Positions 55,693-62,742 of a DNA stretch of 64,000 nucleotides are shown piece after piece. The translations under genes and the position numbers were made by a program. How positions within the stretch are numbered: position 1 is the first letter of the stretch; every line of letters begins with the position of its first letter. Origin of the DNA: Alphaproteobacteria bacterium. Lineage in GTDB: Bacteria; Bacteroidota; Bacteroidia; Bacteroidales; FEN-979. The stretch covers positions 47,394 through 111,393 of the forward strand of contig SACF01000011.1 in NCBI GenBank assembly GCA_009928665.1, written 5' to 3'. The notes beneath the pieces are model-generated. The model was not told where the DNA came from. It saw nothing but the letters and a program-made list of their open reading frames with translations, and did no database searches.

Positions 55693-57210
55693 TCAGCCCG
55701 ACACAATCTTCAGAATTTCATTGATATATTTTCGGTCATTTGACAATCGTGGGACTTTATGTTGTCCGCCCAATTTCCCGTTGGCTTTCAACCATGAATA
55801 AAAGGTCAATTTCGGAACAATGATAATTTGTGGCTCCTCCAGCATCAGCGAGTTGTAACGTTTCGCTTCATAATCACTGTTGAGCGATTTCAGCGCTGTG
55901 TCAAGCGTACTCGTGAAGAATGCAATATCCTCCGGAGGTCTCTCGAATTCAATCACCCACTGATGTGCCCCTTTCTGATTTTCCGAAAGATATACCGGCG
56001 CTGCAGTATACTCAGTAACAATGGCATTGCTTCGTTCGCAGGCAATGGAAAGAGCTTTTTCAGCATTGTCGATGATGACCTCCTCCCCGAAAGCATTAAT
56101 AAAATTCCTGGTCCTGCCTGAGATCCGGATCCGGAACGGATCCAGAGAAGTGAAATACACGGTATCCCCAATCAGGTATCTCCACAAACCCGCATTGGTC
56201 GTAATTACCATTGCATAGTTGGTATTTAATTTCACTTCATCGAGCCCGATGGCAACCGGATTTTCACGATCGAGCTGGTCTGTTGGAATAAATTCATAAT
56301 ATATTCCATAGTCCAGCATGAGCAACATGTCGTCGGTCAGATTTCGGTCCTGGATTCCAAAAAAACCTTCGGAAGCGTTGTATGTTTCCAGATAATTTAC
56401 TTTTTCCGACGGCAGAATAAACTTAAACTGTTCCCGATAAGGTGCAAAGTTGACCCCTCCATGAATAAAAAGTTCGAAATTCGGCCAGATTTCGAGGAGG
56501 TGGGATTTTCGGGTAATCTCTAAAACCCGTTTAAACAATAAAAGGGTCCAGGAAGGCACCCCTGAAATATTGGTCACATCATGCTGAATGGTGGCTCTGG
56601 CCATTTTTTCAATTTTTGTCTCCCACTCATCCATTAATGCTATTGAAAGATCGGGCGTACGCATAAACTCAACCCATCCGGGCAGGTTCTGGATAAGAAT
56701 GGCCGACAAATCTCCCTGGTAATAAATATCATTGTTGATCTCGGTGATCTGATGAGAGCCACCCATCGCAATGGCTTTACCGTCGAACAATTTCGTTTCG
56801 GGATTATTGTTGCAATAAAACGACAACATATCCTTCCCCCCTTTATAATGGCACTCTTCGAGGGCTTCGTTGCTAACCGGAATAAACTTGCTCTTATCAT
56901 TGGTGGTTCCGGATGATTTGGCAAACCACTTGATTTCCGACGGCCAAAGAATATTCTGCTCACCGTGACGAAGCCGGTCAACCGAAGCTTTTAGCGATTC
57001 ATAATCCTGCAAGGGGACCCGCTGCCTGAATTGTTCGGCTGTCTGAATCGATTTATAATCAAATTTTTTTCCCCATTCTGTTCCCCGGGCAACCGTGAGG
57101 AGCTTCCTCAACCACTCATGCTGAACCTCTTGGGGATACTTCATAAATAACCCGATCTGATGAATCCGCTTTTTCATCACCCAGGATATCACTGAATTGA
57201 TCAATGCCAT
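55693..57210 (-). CDS. GH3 auxin-responsive-promoter family adenylating enzyme
   Basis: 505-residue member of the GH3 family (acyl-adenylate forming, ANL-like). ATP motifs: motif 1 AKSSGTTNDKSKFIP (about 91-105), motif 2 YNASEGFFG (about 271-279) and motif 3 YLIGDTVYF with ISGRTRNFINAFGEEV (about 345-380). Plant GH3 enzymes join amino acids to hormones such as IAA; bacterial GH3 proteins of this type are widespread in Bacteroidota and mostly uncharacterised. First in a minus-strand run and divergent from ackA. Substrate unknown. Confidence 0.9.
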   Translation of the reverse strand: MALINSVISWVMKKRIHQIGLFMKYPQEVQHEWLRKLLTVARGTEWGKKFDYKSIQTAEQFRQRVPLQDYESLKASVDRLRHGEQNILWPSEIKWFAKSSGTTNDKSKFIPVSNEALEECHYKGGKDMLSFYCNNNPETKLFDGKAIAMGGSHQITEINNDIYYQGDLSAILIQNLPGWVEFMRTPDLSIALMDEWETKIEKMARATIQHDVTNISGVPSWTLLLFKRVLEITRKSHLLEIWPNFELFIHGGVNFAPYREQFKFILPSEKVNYLETYNASEGFFGIQDRNLTDDMLLMLDYGIYYEFIPTDQLDRENPVAIGLDEVKLNTNYAMVITTNAGLWRYLIGDTVYFTSLDPFRIRISGRTRNFINAFGEEVIIDNAEKALSIACERSNAIVTEYTAAPVYLSENQKGAHQWVIEFERPPEDIAFFTSTLDTALKSLNSDYEAKRYNSLMLEEPQIIIVPKLTFYSWLKANGKLGGQHKVPRLSNDRKYINEILKIVSG

Positions 57211-57232
57211 ATCGGACTTGCTGTTTTTTTTT

Positions 57233-57240
57233 CAAAAATA
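57233..57240 (-). promoter_or_regulatory. -7 element for GH3-like gene
   Basis: Plus-strand CAAAAATA is TATTTTTG on the minus strand, 23 nt upstream of the GH3 ATG. No good -33. Confidence 0.45.
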
Positions 57241-57321
57241 CAACTTAACTGTACATGCTTTCTGGATGGGACAAAAAAGAAATCCGGGAAAAATTATGTT
57301 AAGTTTTTTTAATATTAATCA

Positions 57322-57351
57322 TTGAAAAAACTGAAAAATGTTGTATGTTTG
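57322..57351 (+). promoter_or_regulatory. Bacteroidota sigma-A promoter for ackA
   Basis: TTG at 57322-57324, 19-nt spacer, TATGTTTG at 57344-57351. It leaves an untranslated leader of about 80 nt that can form a 7-bp hairpin, ATGATCC (57365-57371) with GGGTCAT (57381-57387). Confidence 0.8.
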
Positions 57352-57435
57352 CAGACCCTAACATATGATCCTTATTGTTTGGGTCATCAAAAGGAATAAA
57401 TTTCTGAATTATTTACTCAACATCCTACAAGTTCA

Positions 57436-58719
57436 ATGAAGATTTTAGTACTAAACTGCGGTAGTTCATCGATAAAATATCAGCTTATCGAAATCTCCCA
57501 TGAGGCTGATCTGAAAGCAAAAGGACTTCTCGATCGTGTCGGCCTGAATTCAAGTGAATTGACTCACCAGGTTACAGGAAAAGAAAAATTAAAAATCTCA
57601 CAGGAAGTTCCGGATCATCAGGTTGGAATTAATCTGATCCTGAAAACCTTGAAAGACCCGGTTCATGGGGTAATAAAGGACGAAAAAGAGATTGTCGCCG
57701 TCGGACACAGGGTAGCACATGGCGGTGAAAATTTTAAAGCCAGCGTGCTCATCACTGAAAATGTAAAAAAAGATATTGAAAAATGTATCGAACTGGCTCC
57801 GTTGCATAACCCTGCAAACCTCAAGGGAATTCTTTCCATCGAAGCAATTTTGCCTGATGTGCCCCAGGTTGCGGTTTTCGACACCTCGTTCCATCAAACC
57901 ATGCCCGCATTCTCTTATCTGTACGCGATTCCCTATGAATACTATGAAAAATATAAGATCCGCAGGTACGGTTTTCATGGAACTTCCCATAAATATGTTG
58001 CTCACAAAGCCTGCCGTTACCTTGGAAAGGAGATCAGCAACATCAATATCATTACATGCCACCTTGGGAATGGGTCCTCTGTTGCTGCAATCTCAAAGGG
58101 TTTTTCGGTCGACACCTCCATGGGCTTTACACCACTTGAAGGATTGATGATGGGAACCCGCAGCGGAGACGTGGATCCCGGTGTGTTACTGTTTATTGCA
58201 GAAAAGGAAAATCTGACCATTGCCGATACCAATGCCATGTTCAACAAAAAGAGCGGGGTATGCGGTATCTCTGGCATTTCATTCGATATGCGCGATGTGG
58301 AGCAGGCTGCCGCCAATGGAAACCGGCGTGCAGAGATGGCCCTCGACATGTATGCTTACCGTGTCAAAAAATATATTGGCGCCTATGCCGCGGCAATGGG
58401 TGGTGTTGATCTTATTGTATTTACCGGCGGTATTGGAGAAAACGACACGGAAACCCGGCGCCGGATACTGGAAGGATTGGAATTTCTGGGTATTCAATTC
58501 GATCCTGAAAGAAATTCATCCCGCGGGAAAGAGGCAATACTTACCAAACCGGGATCTCCGGTAGTTGCCATGGTAATGCCAACAAATGAAGAACTGGTAA
58601 TTGCTATCGATACTTTTAATATCGTTACCGATCATTTTTTTAAAAATACCCCATCAGGCACCGAAACCGTTGCCATTGATAATTTCAATCTGAACCCGGG
58701 AAGTGAATCAAACGCCTAA
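57436..58719 (+). CDS. ackA: acetate kinase
   Basis: Makes ATP and acetate from acetyl phosphate, cytosolic. Motifs: N-terminal LVLNCGSSSIKY (residues 3-14), GHRVAHGG (about 90-97), TCHLGNGSS, MGTRSGDVDPG and TGGIGEND (about 330). The catalytic core ends near residue 400 and is followed by an acidic, unconserved tail of about 25 residues (ETVAIDNFNLNPGSESNA) of unknown role. No phosphotransacetylase gene is adjacent, which is unusual because pta and ackA are often neighbours. A response regulator gene follows after 11 nt. Confidence 0.97.
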   Translation: MKILVLNCGSSSIKYQLIEISHEADLKAKGLLDRVGLNSSELTHQVTGKEKLKISQEVPDHQVGINLILKTLKDPVHGVIKDEKEIVAVGHRVAHGGENFKASVLITENVKKDIEKCIELAPLHNPANLKGILSIEAILPDVPQVAVFDTSFHQTMPAFSYLYAIPYEYYEKYKIRRYGFHGTSHKYVAHKACRYLGKEISNINIITCHLGNGSSVAAISKGFSVDTSMGFTPLEGLMMGTRSGDVDPGVLLFIAEKENLTIADTNAMFNKKSGVCGISGISFDMRDVEQAAANGNRRAEMALDMYAYRVKKYIGAYAAAMGGVDLIVFTGGIGENDTETRRRILEGLEFLGIQFDPERNSSRGKEAILTKPGSPVVAMVMPTNEELVIAIDTFNIVTDHFFKNTPSGTETVAIDNFNLNPGSESNA

Positions 58720-58730
58720 TTCGAAATAAT

Positions 58731-59702
58731 ATGGCCCCAATTAGTTTGTATATTGTCGAGGATGAGCTAATCATTGCTCATGACTTGAAAGCAAAATTAA
58801 CCGGACTTGGTTATGAAGTCCTCGGTATCGACACCAAGGGAGAAAATGCCGTAGAGAACATTGCAAACCTGCAGGAAAACAAAAAAGAACCAGATATCGT
58901 GATCATGGATGTCAGACTTGCCGGTAAAATGGATGGCATTGAAGCAGCCCGGATCCTTACCGAAAATTATAACTGCGGAATCATATTTCTGACCTCTCTG
59001 AATAAAAACGAGGTATTCAATAAATCGTTTTCACTCAAGCCCTATGCCTACCTGTTCAAACCCGTGGATATCGATCAGATCAGGGCCGCTATTGAAGTCG
59101 CCAATTATCAGCGCAATCTTGAAATCACCAACGAACGGATCATCTCTGAACTGAAAAATGAGATCGAACAACGTAAAAAGATCGAAAAGGAACGCAATCA
59201 GCGATTACAGGAACGAATCAAAGCCGAACAAAAAGTCAATCAGCTCCTCAAGCAAAAACATAATATGGAGCTTGACCTGATAAACCGGGAGCTGGCAACA
59301 TCCTCGATTTTTATCTCTCAAAAAAATAAAATCATTGGCTTAATCAAAAAAGATATTAACCGGCTTCTGAGAAATGATAAGATCATATCAAAAACTGAAA
59401 TAGGGAAAGTGCTCAAAACCATCGATGAAAATATCAAATTCGACAACGACTGGTACCGGATCAAAGCCCATTTCGAGAAAATTCATCCTGGATTTTTTGA
59501 CCGGTTGCGTAAGGCCCATCCAAACCTCACACCGAACGATCATAAACTCACGGCTTTGTTACGTATGAACCTGAATACGAAAGAGATTTCGCATATTCTG
59601 AAGATCACTGCCCCCAGCACTGAAATTTCCCGAATCCGTCTGCGAAAAAAACTTAACCTCCCCAAAGGAACGAATCTCACACAGTTCATTTGTGAGATAT
59701 AA
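58731..59702 (+). CDS. Orphan response regulator with coiled coil and LuxR-like HTH
   Basis: 323 residues: receiver domain (1-125; acidic pair in VEDELII, phospho-acceptor Asp in VIMDVRLAG, Lys in YLFKPVD), a long coiled coil (about 130-185, NEIEQRKKIEKERNQRLQER), and a C-terminal DNA-binding module in which LTPNDHKLTALLRMNLNTKEISHIL...EISRIRLRKKLN has the shape of a LuxR/FixJ helix-turn-helix. This layout recurs in Bacteroidota. No sensor kinase is nearby; ackA precedes it by 11 nt, so it is expressed with acetate kinase and could in principle respond to acetyl phosphate. Confidence 0.88.
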   Translation: MAPISLYIVEDELIIAHDLKAKLTGLGYEVLGIDTKGENAVENIANLQENKKEPDIVIMDVRLAGKMDGIEAARILTENYNCGIIFLTSLNKNEVFNKSFSLKPYAYLFKPVDIDQIRAAIEVANYQRNLEITNERIISELKNEIEQRKKIEKERNQRLQERIKAEQKVNQLLKQKHNMELDLINRELATSSIFISQKNKIIGLIKKDINRLLRNDKIISKTEIGKVLKTIDENIKFDNDWYRIKAHFEKIHPGFFDRLRKAHPNLTPNDHKLTALLRMNLNTKEISHILKITAPSTEISRIRLRKKLNLPKGTNLTQFICEI

Positions 59703-59730
59703 AAAAAAGCGGCAAATGCCGCTTTTTTTT
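59701..59730. terminator. Bidirectional terminator between regulator and yebC
   Basis: Near-perfect 30-nt palindrome: eight A, GCGGCA, AA, TGCCGC, eight T. It has a GC stem and a T tract on both strands, and overlaps the stop codons of both convergent genes (59700-59702 on +, 59729-59731 on -). Confidence 0.9.
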
Positions 59731-60469
59731 ATAACCTTTCAGCCAATTCGTCGCTGATTGCCAAGGTATGAAAGACGTTTTGAACATCCTCATCCTCCTC
59801 AAGAATATCGATCAGTTTTAAAACCTTCCGGGTGGCCTCTTCATCAAGTGTCGTTGTATTCTTTGGAAGACGCTGAAGCGCCGCACTTTCAGGTTCAATT
59901 TTCAGGGATTCCAGCTTTTTGATCATGCTCCCGAAATCCTCCATGGCAGTAATGATAGTGAAAACATCATCCTCAAGGGTGATATCTTCTGCGCCGGCAT
60001 CGATCAGTTCCATTTCAAATTCATCCCGGTCAATCTCACCCTTTGGAACAACAAAAACACCCTTCCGGTCAAAAAGGTAGTTGAGCATTCCGTTTTGCCC
60101 CAATTCACCCCCATGCTTGTTAAAATGTGAACGTATATTGCTTACGGTCCGTTGAAGATTGTCGGTGGTACATTCCACGAAAATTGCAATACCCTGAGGG
60201 CCCTTCCCTTCATAGGTGGTTTCAATCAGGGCGGCAGCATCTTTGTCAGTTCCTTTGTTAATAGCCCTTTGAATATTATCTTTGGGCATCGATGCTCCCT
60301 TGGCATTGGCGATGGCCAGACGCAACCGCGGATTGCCATCAGGATCCGCTCCTCCCTCTTTGACGGCAATAGTAATATCTTTGATGATCTTGGAGAAAAT
60401 CTTTGATCGCTTCGCATCCAGCGCTCCCTTTTTGCGTTTGATCGTTGACCATTTATTGTGACCCGACAT
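59729..60469 (-). CDS. YebC/PmpR family protein
   Basis: 246 residues. MSGHNKWSTIKRKKGA is the invariant N-terminus, followed by the three-domain TACO1/YebC fold (GPQGIAIFVECTTDN, RSHFNKHGGELGQNGMLNYLF). Members act as transcriptional regulators or as translation factors that relieve stalling at proline stretches. Divergent from the Ig-like lipoprotein gene and closed by the shared terminator. Confidence 0.95.
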   Translation of the reverse strand: MSGHNKWSTIKRKKGALDAKRSKIFSKIIKDITIAVKEGGADPDGNPRLRLAIANAKGASMPKDNIQRAINKGTDKDAAALIETTYEGKGPQGIAIFVECTTDNLQRTVSNIRSHFNKHGGELGQNGMLNYLFDRKGVFVVPKGEIDRDEFEMELIDAGAEDITLEDDVFTIITAMEDFGSMIKKLESLKIEPESAALQRLPKNTTTLDEEATRKVLKLIDILEEDEDVQNVFHTLAISDELAERL

Positions 60470-60535
60470 ACGTTTTTTGATTAAAATTAAACTTCGTAAA
60501 AATAATAAAAAAAAGTACCGTATCGAAACGATTGG

Positions 60536-60543
60536 TAATTTTG
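60536..60543 (+). promoter_or_regulatory. -7 element for Ig-like lipoprotein gene
   Basis: TAATTTTG (TAnnTTTG), 33 nt upstream of the GTG at 60576. No -33 TTG. It makes any start before about 60550 unlikely. Confidence 0.5.
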
Positions 60544-60575
60544 GGGACGCAAACTTACAAAAATCCTGCGTTCAG

Positions 60576-62384
60576 GTGTACCGACACAAAATTTTATGTA
60601 CTGTTTTTCTCGCTGTAACATTATTGTTATTAATCCGGTGTGCCAACCCGGTTACCCCCGAAGGAGGAAAAAAAGACACCTCTCCGCCCACTGTCGTGGC
60701 CTGCGACCCTCCCAACCACACGATCAGATTTTCTGAAAACAGTTTTACCCTGCAGTTTGATGAATTTATCACACTGAAAAATCAGGCAACAGAGGTATAC
60801 TTCTCACCACCACTTAAAACCATTCCTGATTTCCGTCTCAGGGGGAAGTCCCTTGTAGTGAAATTCGACGACACACTGGTTCCGGGAGTTACCTATTCGG
60901 TCAATTTCGGGAAGGCCATTGCCGATCTGACTGAAGGCAATCCCTTGTCAGAATTCAGTTATGTTTTTTCGACCGGAGATTATATTGACAGCCTGTCACT
61001 TCGGGGAAACGTCGTCTCGGCATTCAATCTTCAACCTCAGAAAGATGTATTTGTCGGACTTTACCTGAATAATAACGATACCCTGCACCTCGATTCACTG
61101 CCCCTTCACGTCCTTCCCTATTATCTTTCCAAAACAGATGAAAATGGGATTTTTCGGTTCAGTAACCTCCAAAACCAACCCTATAAGGTTTTTGCCATAG
61201 CCGATCAGAATGGCGATCTGATTTTTAATCAACCCTCTGAAAAAATAGCCTTTTCCGACAGCCTGGTATCTCCCTACTTTTTTGCAAAACCCGTTGTCGC
61301 GCCTGGGGTAAGAGACAGCATTGATTCTCTGAAGAGATCCATTACACCGCTTTCAATTAAAGTCACTGATTCTATCCGTCATACTGATTCCACCCGTCGC
61401 GCTGATTCCATCAGTCAGAACCTGAAACTTTACCCTCCTTGTTCTTTGTTCCTTTATGAGGAGACTGATTCGATTCAACGGTTACTGAAAGCCGATTTCA
61501 TCAAATCAGGTGAAATTTTACTTCTTTTCAGGTTCCCGGTAAAGTCGCTCCGGGTCGTACCACTGAGTTTTGACTCGACACACCCATGGTGCCTGAAAGA
61601 ATATTCATTGAAAAAAGACTCTGTGACTTTATGGCTTACAAAACCGGGATCCGACACCCTGAAGATACTGCTTGACGCTGATACTACGGTAATGGATACG
61701 CTAACCCTGGAACTGACCAAAAAAACGGGCACTAAAAAACCACAGGCGCCTGATAAATCTGAATCACTTTCTGTAGCGCCTGCATTTAAAAACTCTTCAT
61801 TCAATCAATTCAGGGATGATCTTCAACTTGTTTGTTCCTATCCCTTAATCAGATGGGATTTTTCGGGAATTTTACTGATAAGTGACAAAGATACCATACA
61901 TCCCGGAATCCAGCTGGCAGATACCCTGCATCGACGGTTAATCCTAAACCACAAGTGGGAAGAAGAAAAACGTTATCGAATTCTGATCCCGGATTCAGCA
62001 TTCACTGCAATTCAAAACAAAAGTCACGACACCATCAGGATCGAGTTCAGTACCAAGGCAGAAAAGGATTTCGGCAACCTGACCCTTTCTCTGAATTTCG
62101 AAAAATCGGAAGGATCCTATATCATTCAATTATGGAATGAAAATGAGTCGGCAATTGCCGGGGAAATGTACACCCAAGGTACCGGTAAGATGACCTTTTC
62201 GTATCTCCTTCCGGGTAAATATAAAATTAAAGCCATTGTCGACCGCAATAAAAATGGCAAATGGGATTCAGGCCGGTATCGACAAAAAATGCAACCGGAA
62301 AAAGTATTTTACTATCCGAAAACGATTGAAATCAGATCCAACTGGGATGATGACGAAACCTGGGATTATTCCACGGAGCATTGA
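60576..62384 (+). CDS. Ig-like (Big_5) domain lipoprotein
   Basis: Start set at GTG 60576 (VYRHKILC), 603 residues, since the -7 box lies at 60536 and the lipobox LLIRC follows about 22 residues in; an ATG at 60477 in the same frame lies upstream of the promoter. After the Cys, ANPVTPEGGKKDTSPP is the typical Bacteroidota opening of these lipoproteins, followed by a Big_5 Ig-like domain (about 45-140; FDEFITLKNQATEVYFSPPL, VNFGKAIADLTEGNPL) and a long beta-rich rest with a carboxypeptidase-regulatory-like end (YLLPGKYKIKAIVDRNKNGKWDSG). Function unknown. Its end overlaps the convergent ArsR gene by 19 nt. Confidence 0.85.
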   Translation: MYRHKILCTVFLAVTLLLLIRCANPVTPEGGKKDTSPPTVVACDPPNHTIRFSENSFTLQFDEFITLKNQATEVYFSPPLKTIPDFRLRGKSLVVKFDDTLVPGVTYSVNFGKAIADLTEGNPLSEFSYVFSTGDYIDSLSLRGNVVSAFNLQPQKDVFVGLYLNNNDTLHLDSLPLHVLPYYLSKTDENGIFRFSNLQNQPYKVFAIADQNGDLIFNQPSEKIAFSDSLVSPYFFAKPVVAPGVRDSIDSLKRSITPLSIKVTDSIRHTDSTRRADSISQNLKLYPPCSLFLYEETDSIQRLLKADFIKSGEILLLFRFPVKSLRVVPLSFDSTHPWCLKEYSLKKDSVTLWLTKPGSDTLKILLDADTTVMDTLTLELTKKTGTKKPQAPDKSESLSVAPAFKNSSFNQFRDDLQLVCSYPLIRWDFSGILLISDKDTIHPGIQLADTLHRRLILNHKWEEEKRYRILIPDSAFTAIQNKSHDTIRIEFSTKAEKDFGNLTLSLNFEKSEGSYIIQLWNENESAIAGEMYTQGTGKMTFSYLLPGKYKIKAIVDRNKNGKWDSGRYRQKMQPEKVFYYPKTIEIRSNWDDDETWDYSTEH

Positions 62385-62668
62385 TTGATGCATTCAATCA
62401 CAGTCGAAAGGGCCTGTACCCGGACTGAGTAATGGATCATCTTCCCATCCCGTTTTGATTCAAGTAATCCCTTGCTTTTAAGTATGTTCAGGTGGTGCGA
62501 TGCTGCAGCCTGTTCAATTCCCAAACGTTCGTATATTTCCGTAACGGTAAGCCGCTTGTTTTCAGTGAGTAACTCAATCATGGCAATTCTCATCGGATGG
62601 GCCATTGCACGTAATCTGCTGGCTGCTTTTTCCAGCTTCTGAATGTCAAGAACATTTTTCTTCTTCAT
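62366..62668 (-). CDS. ArsR-family winged-helix repressor
   Basis: 100-residue DNA-binding protein. The winged HTH (about 20-85) includes RAMAHPMRIAMIELL, LTVTEIYERLGIEQAAASHHL and KSKGLLESKRDGKMIHYSV. It lacks the CxC/ELCVCD metal site of arsenic/cadmium sensors; the only cysteines are a pair near the C-terminus (CINQC, about 93-97), so the signal may be different (redox, or a non-metal ligand). It follows the adenine deaminase gene on the same strand after 74 nt but has its own -7 box. Confidence 0.9.
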   Translation of the reverse strand: MKKKNVLDIQKLEKAASRLRAMAHPMRIAMIELLTENKRLTVTEIYERLGIEQAAASHHLNILKSKGLLESKRDGKMIHYSVRVQALSTVIECINQCSVE

Positions 62669-62696
62669 AAAAATACTATGGTTAAATTTTTCACTG

Positions 62697-62704
62697 CAAA
62701 GATA
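62697..62704 (-). promoter_or_regulatory. -7 element and possible operator for ArsR-type gene
   Basis: Plus-strand CAAAGATA is TATCTTTG on the minus strand, 28 nt upstream of the ATG. An AT-rich dyad GATATATC at 62722-62729 lies just upstream and could be the repressor's own site. No clear -33 TTG. Confidence 0.45.
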
Positions 62705-62742
62705 AAAAAATATAATTAAACGATATATCTAAATATCTCAAA

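Noticed and set aside
57365..57387. ackA leader hairpin as a riboswitch
   Set aside because: Only a 7-bp stem with no conserved aptamer pattern or terminator; too little to call.
60477..60575. Longer Ig-like lipoprotein starting at ATG 60477
   Set aside because: The Lys-rich N-terminus precedes the TAnnTTTG box at 60536 and is atypical before a lipoprotein signal.
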